Translations under genes and position numbers: made by a program
Notes under the pieces: model-generated
The model's database searches: none
What the model was told of the DNA's origin: nothing
The model's input: the letters and a program-made list of their open reading frames with translations, nothing else
Shown: positions 1 to 13,037 of the stretch, in pieces
Layout: every line of letters begins with the position of its first letter
How positions within the stretch are numbered: position 1 is the first letter of the stretch
Assembly (NCBI RefSeq): GCF_946848805.1
Contig: NZ_CAMPFU010000004.1
Location: 124,001-188,000 of the forward strand
Reading direction: 5' to 3'
Source: Deinococcus sp. Marseille-Q6407
GTDB lineage: Bacteria > Deinococcota > Deinococci > Deinococcales > Deinococcaceae
Length of the DNA: 64,000 nt

Positions 1-48
1 TCCTCATGCTAAATTGTCACGTCACTACAACATAAAGGAAGATAAAAT

Positions 49-1517
49 ATGATCACATTTTTGGTTTCACTGGTGATTCTGGTGGTGGGCTATTTCACCT
101 ATGGTGCCTGGATCGAACGGATGTTTCAGGCCAACGATGGCCGCCCCACCCCGGCACTGACCCATGCCGACGGTGTGGACTATGTGCCGATGGGCGAGGG
201 CCGCAATTCGCTGATTCAGCCGCTGAATATTGCCGGTGTAGGCCCCATTTTCGGGCCGATCATGGGTGCCCTCTACGGGCCGGTGGCTTTTCTGTGGATC
301 GTCTTCGGCTCGATTTTTGCCGGGGCCGTTCACGACTACCTGACCGGAATGATTTCTATCCGCAACGGCGGGGCGCACCTGCCCGCGCTGGCCGAGAAAT
401 ACCTGGGCAAAGCCTTCCGGCATGTGGTCAATGCCTTTGGCGCTGCTGCTGCTGGTGCTGGTAGGCACGGTGTTCGTGACGGCGCCGGCTGGCCTGATCG
501 TGGGCATCTCGCCGGCCTGGGTCACGCTGGGGCTGGTCACGGCGGTGATTTTACATCCTGGCCACCCTGCTGCCGGTGGACCAGATCATCGGGCGGCTGT
601 ATCCAGCGTTCGGGCTACTGCTGCTGATCAGCGCGGTGGGCATCGGCGGGTCGCTGATTCTGCGCGGCGCTCCCATCCCCGAGCTGACCCTGCAGAACCT
701 GCACCCCGACAACGTGCCGATTTTCCCGCTGCTGTTTCTGACCATTTCCTGCGGGGCGCTGTCGGGCTTTCACGCCACGCAGTCACCCATCATTTCCCGC
801 ATCACCCAGCGTGAAAGCCAGGGCCGCGCCATTTTTTACGGCATGATGATCACCGAGGCCGTAATTGCCATGATCTGGGCCGCCGCCGCCATGAGCCTGT
901 TTGACGGCCAGAGCCTGAACGCCCTGCTCAAGGCCAGCGGCCCCGCCGCCGTGGTCAGTCAGGTGGCGACCACCACCCTGGGCGCGGTGGGCGGCACGCT
1001 TGCCATCATCGGCGTGATCGTGCTGCCAATCACCTCCGGCGACACCGCTTTTCGCAGCGCCCGTATGATTATCGCGGATTATCTGAATATCGGTCAGCAG
1101 CACATCAGCAAGCGCCTGATGATCGCGCTGCCCATGTTCGTGATTGCCGCCGTGCTGACGCAGGTGGACTTCAATATCCTGTGGCGCTACTTCTCGTGGG
1201 CCAACCAGTCCACCGCCATGATCGCGCTGTGGGTGGGCGCGGTGTACCTGACCCTCTCGCGCAAGAACTTCTGGGTGGCACTGCTGCCTGCCATGTTCAT
1301 GACCGCTGTGACCTTCACCTATATCCTGAACGCCCCGATCGGCTTCGGGCTGGCGCGCACGCTGTCTATCGCCGGTAGCCTGGTAATCACGGCCGCCTTT
1401 ACTGCCGCTTTCTTTGCCGGTACCCGCCGGCAGCTGGCCGGCAGTGGCCCCGCCGTGGTGCCGGTAGACGAGCCGGCTGGCCCGGTCCGGGTGCCCACGG
1501 CTGCGGCCGGCGACTGA
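49..1517 (+). pseudogene. cstA: Carbon starvation CstA-family permease, two frameshifts
   Basis: Multi-spanning inner-membrane permease of the short CstA class (about 488 aa once repaired). CstA proteins import peptides or pyruvate. Residues beginning MITFLVSLVILVVGYFTYG and the GPIFGPIMGALYGP segment are typical. AAAGGAAG at 34-41 is the ribosome site. Reading moves from frame 1 to 2 near 439-440 (removing one G restores NAFALLLLVLVGT) and from 2 to 3 near 549-552 (removing one T restores AVIYILATLLPVDQ). Both shifts are +1 type, so the gene is either interrupted or misread. Codon use and protein similarity stay normal on both sides, so any decay is recent. The substrate is not visible from sequence. 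Confidence 0.85.
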
Positions 1518-1530
1518 GCCTCAGAGCACT

Positions 1531-1584
1531 ACCAAGTTCAGACAGGGCTGCTGCTCCGGAATGGAGAAGGCGGCCCTGCTTGGT
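1531..1584. terminator. Nested hairpin between convergent cstA and lysR
   Basis: ACCAAG (1531-1536) pairs with CTTGGT (1579-1584). Inside it CAGGGCTGC (1543-1551) pairs with GCGGCCCTG (1570-1578), and CTCC pairs with GGAG at the tip. There is no clear U-tract, so termination is inferred from its position between convergent genes. Confidence 0.45.
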
Positions 1585-1664
1585 GATTGCCCGGTGCCGG
1601 ACAACGGGTGCTGGACAATGGGCGGCGGGGAACGGTCAGCGGATAGGAAAAGAGCGGCCGCCGC

Positions 1665-2588
1665 TCAGCCGGGGAGGCGAAGGCTTCCGCTCTCCTCGCC
1701 GGCAAGCTGGGTGCTGCCCCGCAGAAAGGTGGTCAGGGCGTGATGTTCGGGGCCCTGCATGGCCGGGGGCGGCGCAATCAGCAGCTGGTTGACCCCCACC
1801 AGCGGGGCTTCCAGGCCCAGGGTGGCGATCAGGCCCAGGTCGCGTTCGCGCTGCACGAACTCGCGTGGCAACAGGGCCACGCCGTGGCCGTCCAGCAGCG
1901 CCTCACGCACCCCGATCAGGCTGCCGAGTTCCAGGCTATGCGGGGTCAGGCCGGCACCTTGCAGCAGCCGCTCCGACTGCCGCCGCACCGACGAGGTCCT
2001 TACCGCCCACAGAAACGTTTCGTTTTTCAGAGCGTGCAGCGGGGCGTAGCGCAGCTCGGCCAGCGGGTGCCCGGCCGGCAGCGCTGCGACCAGATCGTCC
2101 TCGCCCATCTGCTGAATATCGAGCTTGTCGGTGGGCACCGACACCGGCCCCAGTACCAGCGCGGCGTCCAGATCGCCGCTCAGCACCAGTCCGGCCAGGG
2201 TGCTGGAATCGCCGGCCAACAGTTGCAGGTGCAGGCGCTGCTCGGCCCCGGCCGTTACCAACCCGTAAGCTCGCCGCCCCAGCGAGTACGACAGCCCCAG
2301 TTTCAGAATGCGTTCGGGCCGCTCCTGCACTCCGGCGATATGGTCGCCCACCTGCCGCAGGGCGCGGTCCACTGCGTGCGCGTAGGGCAGCAGCTGTTCG
2401 CCGGCCGGCGTCAGTTCCACCCCGTGCGCCCGGCGGCGGTAAAGCGCCTCGCCCAGCTGTTCCTGCAAGGCCCGCAGCTGACTGCTCACGGTGGGCTGAC
2501 TGAGGTTCAGCTGCTCTGCGGCGCGGCTGACACTGCCCAGCTCCGCCACCACCGAAAAGGCGACCAGTTGGTCCGAACTGACTTTCAT
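1665..2588 (-). CDS. LysR-family transcriptional regulator
   Basis: 307 aa. An N-terminal winged helix-turn-helix (residues about 5-65; AAEQLNLSQPTVSSQLRALQ is the recognition-helix region) is followed by a periplasmic-binding-protein-like effector domain. The start is placed at ATG 2588, not at the in-frame GTG at 2597, because TAAAGT on the minus strand (2596-2601) lies 7 nt upstream of the ATG and no Shine-Dalgarno is present. It converges on cstA and diverges from the marR-MFS pair. Its target and effector cannot be told from the sequence. Confidence 0.85.
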   Translation of the reverse strand: MKVSSDQLVAFSVVAELGSVSRAAEQLNLSQPTVSSQLRALQEQLGEALYRRRAHGVELTPAGEQLLPYAHAVDRALRQVGDHIAGVQERPERILKLGLSYSLGRRAYGLVTAGAEQRLHLQLLAGDSSTLAGLVLSGDLDAALVLGPVSVPTDKLDIQQMGEDDLVAALPAGHPLAELRYAPLHALKNETFLWAVRTSSVRRQSERLLQGAGLTPHSLELGSLIGVREALLDGHGVALLPREFVQRERDLGLIATLGLEAPLVGVNQLLIAPPPAMQGPEHHALTTFLRGSTQLAGEESGSLRLPG

Positions 2589-2595
2589 ATGGCTC

Positions 2596-2601
2596 ACTTT
2601 A
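2596..2601 (-). promoter_or_regulatory. Leaderless -10 of lysR (TAAAGT)
   Basis: TANNNT hexamer 7 nt from the ATG at 2588. It overlaps the alternative GTG start, which argues for the ATG. Confidence 0.45.
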
Positions 2602-2689
2602 TCGCTTCTGCCAATACCCCAGCTGCCGATTTGCGGCTGTCATAGCAAGCGCCAATATCCGCCCGGCAACTTTTAACCGGCGAAAATAG

Positions 2690-2703
2690 TTGACTAAAGT
2701 CAA
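2690..2703. promoter_or_regulatory. MarR-type palindromic operator overlapping a -35
   Basis: TTGACTAAAGTCAA is a perfect 6+2+6 inverted repeat of the TTGAC/GTCAA class bound by many MarR regulators. TTGACT doubles as a good -35 hexamer, and TAGGTT at 2713-2718 would be a weak -10 at 17-bp spacing. It sits 104 bp upstream of the MarR start, which suggests autoregulation of the marR-MFS operon. Confidence 0.5.
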
Positions 2704-2806
2704 TAATAGGCGTAGGTTAAATTCAACGGCGCCTCCTCTGGGGGCGTATCCAATTTCTAAACTGGTGGCCGCGCTAGAAACGGCGCGGCCTGGAGGACCA
2801 CCTGCT

Positions 2807-3321
2807 GTGACCACATCCCCCCCCTCCTCACCGCCTTCCCCCGACCAGCTGCACGACGAGCAGATTCTGCGTTTTCTGAGTGGGCTGTGGCGCCTCAACC
2901 GCCGCATCAAGGCCGACGTGATTCCGCTGCTGGTGCCGTTCGGGCTGGACCTGCGGCTTTATTTCATTCTGCTGGCCATTCGCCGTGGTCAGCGCCATCC
3001 CAAGACCATTGCCGAAGGGCTGGATTTCCCGGCGAGCATGCTGAGCCGCTACCTTGAACAGCTGCGCACCCTCGGCTATACCGAGCGGCAACTGGACCCG
3101 GCCGATTCGCGCCGCATTCTGCTACAGGTGACGCCCGCCGGACATCAGGCGCTGGACGGCGCGATGGACGCCATCAAACGCAACACCAGCAAGCGGCTCA
3201 GCCAGCTGGACCCGGCCCGCCTGAGCGCCCTGCTGGACGCCATTGACGTGCTGACCAGCCTGGACCTGCCCACCAGCCCGCTTTCCCCTCCACACCCCAG
3301 CCCCGCCCAGAAGGAGACTGC

Positions 3322-3325
<4 letters not shown>
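2807..3325 (+). CDS. MarR-family transcriptional regulator
   Basis: 172 aa. Starts at GTG 2807, preceded by GGAGG (2792-2796); reading upstream of that GTG has no conserved sequence. The winged helix includes [20 protein letters not shown] and the wing [17 protein letters not shown], whose D-R pair is the usual MarR wing signature. The stop overlaps the ATG of the downstream efflux pump (ATGA), so the two are translationally coupled. The palindrome at 2690-2703 is a likely operator. Probable role: ligand-relieved repression of the pump. Confidence 0.88.
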
Positions 3326-5415
<2,090 letters not shown>

Positions 5416-5452
5416 GCTTTACGGCCGGTAACCGCCCAAGCGAAGTTCCAAG

Positions 5453-5488
5453 AAAGAGCGCCCCCGATGCAATAGGGGCGCTCTTTTT
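5453..5488 (+). terminator. Rho-independent terminator of the marR-MFS operon
   Basis: AAAGAGCGCCCC (5453-5464) pairs perfectly with GGGGCGCTCTTT (5475-5486), giving a 12-bp stem and 10-nt loop followed by T residues. The A-tract on the other side could also serve the converging hutH transcript. Confidence 0.88.
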
Positions 5489-5539
5489 GCTGGAGGTTGG
5501 CCGGGAAGGGTTCAGGCGGTTGGCAGGCTGGCCGGAAAT

Positions 5540-7042
5540 TTACTCGCCGCGCGCTGCCGCGACCAGTTCGCCGTTCAGCACCGCTTCGCGGATGCGCAGC
5601 ACTTCGGGCCGGAAATAGCGGTCACCTTCCAGGGTGGGCATCAGGGTACGCAGGTATTTCCAGGCGCGGTCCACGCCTACGCCGGGAGTGAGGGACTGAA
5701 AGTCCAGGCCCTGCGCCGCGCAGGCCAGTTCGATGGCCAGCACGCCCGCCACGTTGTTCACGATATCGCGCAGCTGCCGCGCTCCGTGGGCGCCCATGCT
5801 GACATGGTCTTCCTGGTTGGCCGAGGTGGGAATGCTGTCCACGCTGGCCGGGTGGGCCAGCACTTTGTTCTCGCTGACCAAGGCCGCCGCCGTGTACTGC
5901 GCGATCATAAAGCCGCTGTTGAGGCCGCCCTGCGGGGTCAGAAAAGCGGGCAGCCGGCTGAGTGCAGGGTTCAGCAGCTGCTCGGTGCGCCGCTCGGAGA
6001 TGCTACCCAGCTCGGCCACCGCCACCTTGAGGGCGTCGGTGGTCACAGCCAGCGGCTGCCCGTGAAAGTTGCCGCCCGAGACGACTTCACCGGTGTCCGG
6101 GAAAATCAGCGGGTTGTCGGTCACGGAGGCGAACTCGGTGGCCAGCACCTGCTCGGCGTGGGGCAGGGCGTCCCAGGTGGCGCCGTGCACCTGCGGCACT
6201 GCCCGCAAGCTGTAGGGGTCCTGCACCCGGCCGTCGCCGGTCAGGTGGCTGGGGGCAATTTCGGAATCTTTCAGGTAGCCGCGCAGCTCGCCGGCCACCG
6301 CCAGCGCGCCGGGGTGCGGGCGCAGGCCCACCACGTCGGCCTGAAAGGGGCGGTGCGAGCCGTAGCGGGCCTCCACCGTCATGGCAGCAGCCAGGTTGGC
6401 AGTGTCCAGCAGCGTGCGGGCGTCGGCCAGGGCCAGGGCCAGCAGGCTGCCCATCAGCTGGGTGCCGTTGATCAGGGCCAGGCCCTCTTTGGCCTGCAGG
6501 GTCAGCGGGGTCATGCCCAGTTCGGCCAGCACCTCGGCGGCGGGGCGCACCCGTCCCTGATACTCGATCTCGCCCAGGCCCAGCAGCCCCAGCGTCAGGT
6601 GGGCCAGCGGGGCCAGGTCCCCCGAGGCGCCCACGCTGCCCTGAGCCGGGACCACCGGCAGGGCGTCGGCGTTCAGCAGGGTCAGCAGCGCCTCGACCAC
6701 GGCGGGGCGCACGCCGGAATGCCCCAGAGAAAGTGACTGCGCCCGCAGCAGTAGCATGCCGCGCACCACTTCGCGGGGCAGAGGCTGGCCCATGCCGATG
6801 GCGTGCGACACGATCAGGTTGTGCTGCAACTGCGTGAGCTGTTCGCGGCTGACCTGCACGTTCTCGAACTTGCCGAAGCCGGTGTTCACGCCGTAGATGG
6901 GCGTGTCGCCCTCCACGATTTGTTCGATGACAGCCCGCGCCCGCTCAATGCGTGCCCGCGCGGCGGCCGAAAGTTCCACTTTTTCAAAGCCGCGCACCAC
7001 GCTGATAAAGCCCTCCAGAGTGAGGTTATTGTCCAGAATCAT
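5540..7042 (-). CDS. hutH: Histidine ammonia-lyase
   Basis: 500 aa, the normal length. Cytoplasmic enzyme converting L-histidine to urocanate and ammonia, the first step of histidine use. The MIO prosthetic group forms from Ala-Ser-Gly in [14 protein letters not shown] (about residue 140). GVNTGFGKF near the N-terminus and [15 protein letters not shown] are further family signatures. ATG 7042 has AGGAGC just upstream. It is the last gene of the minus-strand hut operon, 100 bp after the permease gene. The hut enzymes around it settle the function. Confidence 0.97.
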   Translation of the reverse strand: MILDNNLTLEGFISVVRGFEKVELSAAARARIERARAVIEQIVEGDTPIYGVNTGFGKFENVQVSREQLTQLQHNLIVSHAIGMGQPLPREVVRGMLLLRAQSLSLGHSGVRPAVVEALLTLLNADALPVVPAQGSVGASGDLAPLAHLTLGLLGLGEIEYQGRVRPAAEVLAELGMTPLTLQAKEGLALINGTQLMGSLLALALADARTLLDTANLAAAMTVEARYGSHRPFQADVVGLRPHPGALAVAGELRGYLKDSEIAPSHLTGDGRVQDPYSLRAVPQVHGATWDALPHAEQVLATEFASVTDNPLIFPDTGEVVSGGNFHGQPLAVTTDALKVAVAELGSISERRTEQLLNPALSRLPAFLTPQGGLNSGFMIAQYTAAALVSENKVLAHPASVDSIPTSANQEDHVSMGAHGARQLRDIVNNVAGVLAIELACAAQGLDFQSLTPGVGVDRAWKYLRTLMPTLEGDRYFRPEVLRIREAVLNGELVAAARGE

Positions 7043-7142
7043 ATTGGCTCCTTTTGATCTAATTCTCTTTGCGAAATTATGCTGCTGAGCCAGTCGGGGG
7101 ATTGAAGTTCAGCGTTTCTGTCCTGTGCTGCCGGGGAGAGCC

Positions 7143-8483
7143 TCAGCCCAGCCAGCCGGCCGCTATGCCGACCCGGTAGACCAGGCTGGCCAGCACAATA
7201 CTCAGGCCGATCCGCAGCAGCCAGATCAGCAGCAGACGGCCCAGGCCCAGCGGAATCCGGGTGGCCAGCATACAGGGCACGCTGCCCGAGAAGAAAATCA
7301 CGCTGCTTACGCAGGTGACGGCTGCCAGGTAGCGGGTTGCCAGGTCGGCGTCCTTGAGCAGCAGCGCTGGCAGGAACATCTCGGCCAGCCCCGAAGCCAG
7401 GGCGCCTGAGTGAGCGGCGGTGCCGGGCAGCGCGGTCAGCCACAGGAAAGGCTTGAGCAGCAGCCCCACCGCGTCGAACACTGGCGTGTACTTGGACAGC
7501 ACCAGCCCCAGAAACCCGATGGCCAGAATAGAAGGGGCCACCACCGACGCCATATTGATGCCGTCGCGCAGATTGTCCAGCAGCATCTGGCCCAGCGGCG
7601 GACGGGCGCGGGCCACCTGCAGCCCGGCCTCCAGCGCCTGCGCGGCGCGGTGGCCTGGCTGTGGCTGCGGATCGGGGTTGGCCTCGTGCTCGTCCAGCCC
7701 GGCGAGGGGCGGCAGCCAGGCGGTCACGGCCGTGACCACGAAGGTGATCAGCATGGTGGACCAGAAGTAGAAGTTCCAGCTGTCCATCAGCCCCAGCGTG
7801 CGGGCCACCACCATGAAGGTGGCCGAGACGGTGGAAAAGCCGGTGGCAATAATGGGCGCCTCGCGCAGCGAGTATTTGCCTTCTAGAAAGACCCGGTTGG
7901 TAATCAGCAGGCCGATGGAGTAGCTGCCCACGAACGACGCCACCGCGTCGATGGCCGAGCTGCCCGGCGTGCGGAACAGTGGCCGCATCACCGGCTCCAT
8001 CAGTACACCCACCGCTTCGAGCAGACCGAAGCCCAGCAAAAAGGTGAGCGCCAGGGCGCCGATGGGAATCAGGATGCCCACCACCAGCGCCAGTTTCTCG
8101 AACAGAAAAGGCAGCATGTCAGGCGCCATCGCCCAGGCGGGTGCCAGCTGGGTCAGATAAAGCCCGGCCAGAATCAGCCCCAGCCACTTGAAAAAGGTAA
8201 AGACCTTCTCGCTGGTGCTGCTGCGAAACCGGCCGTCCAGCAGCGGCGAAACGGCGCCCCAGGCCATCAGTGCCAGGACCAGACCCACGGCCAGCGGGCG
8301 GGCCTGCGTGACCAGCAGCGTGGTGAGGTGGTCTGGGATGATGGTGCTGCGTTCACCCAGCGTGACCGGAACAAAGAACAGCAGCAGGCCGAGGGCGCTG
8401 AAGCCTATCAGTTGCAGCAGGTTCAGAGTGTTGGACGCCGGGGGCGAGCCGGTAAGCGTGGTGCGGGGGGAAGGCTGGGACAT
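7143..8483 (-). CDS. YjiH-family membrane protein, candidate hut permease
   Basis: 446 aa polytopic protein with nucleoside-recognition (Gate) domains, resembling the YjiH family. Hydrophobic helices include LLQLIGFSALGLLLFFVPVTLG near the N-terminus (about 20 residues in), and a second Gate-like half begins near NLRDGINMASVVAPSILAIG. It lies between hutI and hutH in the same orientation with short gaps, and no other transporter gene is in the operon. Import of histidine or urocanate is therefore a reasonable inference. Family members have no established substrate that I can name with confidence. Confidence 0.8.
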   Translation of the reverse strand: MSQPSPRTTLTGSPPASNTLNLLQLIGFSALGLLLFFVPVTLGERSTIIPDHLTTLLVTQARPLAVGLVLALMAWGAVSPLLDGRFRSSTSEKVFTFFKWLGLILAGLYLTQLAPAWAMAPDMLPFLFEKLALVVGILIPIGALALTFLLGFGLLEAVGVLMEPVMRPLFRTPGSSAIDAVASFVGSYSIGLLITNRVFLEGKYSLREAPIIATGFSTVSATFMVVARTLGLMDSWNFYFWSTMLITFVVTAVTAWLPPLAGLDEHEANPDPQPQPGHRAAQALEAGLQVARARPPLGQMLLDNLRDGINMASVVAPSILAIGFLGLVLSKYTPVFDAVGLLLKPFLWLTALPGTAAHSGALASGLAEMFLPALLLKDADLATRYLAAVTCVSSVIFFSGSVPCMLATRIPLGLGRLLLIWLLRIGLSIVLASLVYRVGIAAGWLG

Positions 8484-8534
8484 GGGGGTGCCTCCTGGGG
8501 CTATCTCCGGCAGCTCAGCGGCCTGGAGTCGAAG

Positions 8535-9776
8535 TCACGGATGAGAGAGAGGAGTGCTCCGCTGCACCTGCGCTACCGCCTGGCCGCCCAGCGTATAGGT
8601 CACCTCGCGCCAGTCGGGACCGTTCAGCACGCAGAAGTCGGCCCGCTGGCCGGCGCTGAGGCTGCCACGGTCGTTCAGGCCCAGGGCGTGCGCCGCGTTG
8701 ACGGTACAGGCGCTCAGGGCTTCGGCGGGAGTCAGGCCATTCAGGCGCACCGCCAGTGCCAGCGCCAGCTGGGTGCTGAACAGCGGCGAGGAGCCGGGGT
8801 TCAGGTCGGTGCCCACTGCCACGCAGGCGCCGGCGTCCACCAGCTGCCGGGCCGGGGCGGCGGGCAGGCGCAGGTGCAGCGTCACGCCTGGCAGCACCGT
8901 CGCCACGGTGTCCGAAGCGGCCAGCGCGGCAATCTGCGCAGGGCCGCTGGCCTCAAGGTGGTCCACGCTCAGCGCGCCCAGTTCGCAGGCCAGCTCGGTG
9001 CCGCCGATGGCGTGGAACTGGTCGGCGTGCAACTTGAGCTGAAGGCCGTTGGCTGCCCCGGCCAGAAAAATGGCGCGGGTTTCCTCCACCGTGAAGGCTT
9101 CCTTTTCGGTGAACACGTCCACCGCCTGCGCCAGTCCCTGCCGGGCCACCTCGGGAATCAGTTCTTGGCACACGCCCTGCACGTAGCAGGCGCGGCCTTC
9201 CTCGGGCGGCACATGAATCAGCAGGGTGGGGCACAGCTCGAATTCGCCTTGTAGCTCGCGCACCGCCTGCAACATCCGCAGTTCGGCCCCAAATTCCAGG
9301 CCATAGCCGCTCTTGACTTCGGTGGTGGCCGCACCCGAAGCAACCAGAGCAGCCAGGCGCGGGTGGGTCAGGGCCACCAGTTCGTCCAGCCCGGCGGCCG
9401 CCGTGGCCCGCATGGTGGAGCGAATGCCGCCGCCGCGGGCCAGGATTTCCTCGTAGGTGGCGCCTTGCAACTTGGCTTCCCAGTCGGCCAGCCGGTTGCC
9501 GGCCCAGACTGCGTGGGTGTGAGGATCGATCAGCCCCGGCACCACGGCCCGGCCGCCCAGATCCACCACGTTTGCGGTGGCCGGCGCCTGTGCCGCGGGC
9601 CCGACCCACTCGATCACGCCGCCGCGGACCAGCAGCGCCGCGTTCTCGGTGATCTCCAGCCGGCCCATCTCGGCGCCGCGCTGGGGGCCGGGGCGGGGGG
9701 TCGCCAGCTGGGAAATGCCGGTGTAGAGCGTCTCGGCCGGCATAGAATCAGCGGGCATCACATCAGTGGGCATCAA
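8535..9776 (-). CDS. hutI: Imidazolonepropionase
   Basis: 413 aa amidohydrolase-superfamily enzyme that opens 4-imidazolone-5-propionate to N-formimidoyl-L-glutamate, the third step of the Hut pathway. The metal-binding HxH appears in LIDPHTHAVWAGNR, followed by LKLHADQFHAIGG and the late Asp in VAVGTDLNPGSSP. Its start overlaps the hutG stop by 14 nt. The first few residues (MMPTDVMPADSMPAE) look non-conserved, and the true start may be at one of the later methionines. Confidence 0.95.
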   Translation of the reverse strand: MMPTDVMPADSMPAETLYTGISQLATPRPGPQRGAEMGRLEITENAALLVRGGVIEWVGPAAQAPATANVVDLGGRAVVPGLIDPHTHAVWAGNRLADWEAKLQGATYEEILARGGGIRSTMRATAAAGLDELVALTHPRLAALVASGAATTEVKSGYGLEFGAELRMLQAVRELQGEFELCPTLLIHVPPEEGRACYVQGVCQELIPEVARQGLAQAVDVFTEKEAFTVEETRAIFLAGAANGLQLKLHADQFHAIGGTELACELGALSVDHLEASGPAQIAALAASDTVATVLPGVTLHLRLPAAPARQLVDAGACVAVGTDLNPGSSPLFSTQLALALAVRLNGLTPAEALSACTVNAAHALGLNDRGSLSAGQRADFCVLNGPDWREVTYTLGGQAVAQVQRSTPLSHP

Positions 9777-10674
9777 ACACCTCGCACAGGGTTTCCATGA
9801 TCAGACGGGCCATCAGCAGTTCGCTGCGGCCGCTGGGGTCGAGATTGGGGGCCAGTTCCACCAGGTCCAGGCCCACCACCGTATTGTTCCGCGCCGCCGC
9901 TGCCAGCAGCTGCATGCCCTGCGCGTAGCTCAGGCCGTCCGGCTCGGGGCTGGAGGTGCCGGGAATTACGGCCGGGTCAAAGCCGTCCACGTCAACCGAG
10001 AAATAGACGTTTTGCCCTTTTGGCAGCTGTTCCAGCACGCTGCTCAGGTCGGCGGTGACGTCTTCCATCGGAATGAGCGCATGGCCCCGTGCCCGCGCCG
10101 CCGCCACCGCTTCGGGGTCAAAGCGCAGGCCGCGCAGGCCGACAGTGGTGATGTGGACCAGGTTGGGCATCGCTTCGCAGGCCCGGCGGAAGGGGCTGGA
10201 ATTGCTCCATTTCGTGTTGCGCACATCGGTAAAGTCCAGGTGGGCGTCCAGTTGCACCACATGCAGGTCAGGCACGTCGCTGAAAGCCTGCAGCAGCGGA
10301 TAGCTCACCGAGTGGTCGCCACCCAGAAAGACCGGCAGACGGCAGCGCTCCCGCAGTTGCCGGGCGGCCTCGGTGGTGCGTTCATGCGCCAGTTCCGGTT
10401 CCAGACTGGGCAGGATCACGTCGCCAGCGTCGGCAAAGGTCACGCCCTGCAGGCGGGTTTTGCCGTTCAGCCCTGTAAAAGGCGGCACACTTCGCAGGGA
10501 CGCTTCCCGCAACGCACGCGGCGCAAAGCGGGCGCCAGGGCGAAAGCCCAGCGCAATGTCGAACGGCACGCCCAGCGCCGCCACGTCTGCCTGCCAGTCG
10601 CCGTCTGGTGCGACGAGCGGGGCGCGGGCGAAGGTGGGAATGCCGGAATAGGTGAGGTGGGTGGGTTGAGTCAT
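9763..10674 (-). CDS. hutG: Formimidoylglutamase (arginase/ureohydrolase family)
   Basis: 303 aa binuclear-manganese hydrolase turning N-formimidoyl-L-glutamate into glutamate and formamide, the last Hut step in the single-enzyme branch. Mn-binding signatures are LGGDHSVSYPL, VVQLDAHLDFTD and SVDVDGFDPAVIPGTSSPEP. A GGAGAAG-like site precedes ATG 10674. The arginase fold alone could suggest agmatinase or arginase, but its place between hutU and hutI makes formimidoylglutamase the best call. Confidence 0.93.
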   Translation of the reverse strand: MTQPTHLTYSGIPTFARAPLVAPDGDWQADVAALGVPFDIALGFRPGARFAPRALREASLRSVPPFTGLNGKTRLQGVTFADAGDVILPSLEPELAHERTTEAARQLRERCRLPVFLGGDHSVSYPLLQAFSDVPDLHVVQLDAHLDFTDVRNTKWSNSSPFRRACEAMPNLVHITTVGLRGLRFDPEAVAAARARGHALIPMEDVTADLSSVLEQLPKGQNVYFSVDVDGFDPAVIPGTSSPEPDGLSYAQGMQLLAAAARNNTVVGLDLVELAPNLDPSGRSELLMARLIMETLCEVFDAH

Positions 10675-10744
10675 GGGATAGGTTCTTCTCCCGGGTTCTG
10701 GGGCCTGCGGCGATTCTGGCTGCCGCAGGTCGGCGGTAGGGCTT

Positions 10745-12151
<1,407 letters not shown>

Positions 12152-12183
12152 AAGACCCTTTTCCGCCTCCTCCGGAAAAGCTT

Positions 12184-12189
12184 TACACT
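12184..12189 (+). promoter_or_regulatory. Leaderless -10 of the IclR gene (TACACT)
   Basis: TANNNT hexamer 6 nt upstream of ATG 12196, with no purine-rich Shine-Dalgarno at normal spacing. It lies in the divergent hutU-iclR gap. Confidence 0.5.
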
Positions 12190-12195
12190 CCCTTT

Positions 12196-12957
12196 ATGTC
12201 CCGCACCCTTCAGACGGTAGCCGGCGCGGTGCGCGTACTGGAGGCTTTCGACGCCGACCGCACCGAGTGGCGCCTGAGCGACCTGGCGCAGTTTCTGGAC
12301 CTGCCCACTTCTACCCTGCATGAGCAGCTGGAAACCCTGGCCGGCTCGGGGCTGCTGCGCAAGACCGGCCGGGGCCGCTACACCTTGGGCTGGCGGCTGC
12401 TGAAGCTGTCCAGCGCGCTGTATTCGTCGCTGCCCTGGTATGGCCCGGCCCACGATGCCATGAACGCCCTGGCCCGTGGCACCCGCCGGCTGGCTTTTCT
12501 GGCGGTGCTGGATCAGGGGCCCGGTGCCGCAGGCCCACGCGTGCTGTGCATTGCCCGCAGTGTGCAGGGCCGCGAGGGCGAGCAGGTGGAAGGCGAAACC
12601 CGCTTCGAGTTGCCCCCTCACGCGACGGCCGGCGGCAAGTTGCTGTTCGCGCTGCACGGCTTACCGCTGCCGCCGCGTCAGGCACGCTACACCGCCGCCA
12701 CCTCACAGCGACCCTGGGCACAGGAGGCCGCCGAAATCCGCACCGCCGGGCTGGCGCTGACGCAGGACGAATGGTCGCTGGGCACCTCCTCGCTGGCGGT
12801 GCCGCTGCGCGGCGAAGGCGGCGAGGTGCTCTGCGCGCTGGGCTTCAGCCTGCCTACAGCGCGGCTTTCCGGGCAGGAGATGCTGGAACGCCGCCTGCGC
12901 ACTGCCGCGCAGGAGGTGAGCTGGGCGCTGGGGCATCAGGCTGGCCGGCCCGGCTGA
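12196..12957 (+). CDS. IclR-family regulator, likely hut operon regulator
   Basis: 253 aa. N-terminal winged helix (LSDLAQFLDLPTSTLHEQLE, then GLLRKTGRGRYTLGWRLLKL) followed by the IclR ligand-binding domain (HATAGGKLLFALHG). Start set at ATG 12196 by the leaderless -10 just upstream and by the conserved LQTVAGAVRVLEAF immediately after it. It is divergent from hutU with a gap under 110 nt. IclR proteins commonly sense a pathway metabolite and control the adjacent operon, so control of hut by urocanate or histidine is inferred. Confidence 0.88.
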   Translation: MSRTLQTVAGAVRVLEAFDADRTEWRLSDLAQFLDLPTSTLHEQLETLAGSGLLRKTGRGRYTLGWRLLKLSSALYSSLPWYGPAHDAMNALARGTRRLAFLAVLDQGPGAAGPRVLCIARSVQGREGEQVEGETRFELPPHATAGGKLLFALHGLPLPPRQARYTAATSQRPWAQEAAEIRTAGLALTQDEWSLGTSSLAVPLRGEGGEVLCALGFSLPTARLSGQEMLERRLRTAAQEVSWALGHQAGRPG

Positions 12958-13037
12958 GAGAGTGGGCGTTTCTTCATTAAAGGCCGCCTTAGCCGTCTTG
13001 AGTTCCCCCAGCGCTGCCGGGGGAGCACAGTAAAGTC

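Noticed and set aside
13025..13037. Leaderless -10 (TAAAGT) before the first DUF1990 gene
   Set aside because: Only one base separates it from the ATG, too close for a -10; GGGGGAG upstream is the better explanation of the start.
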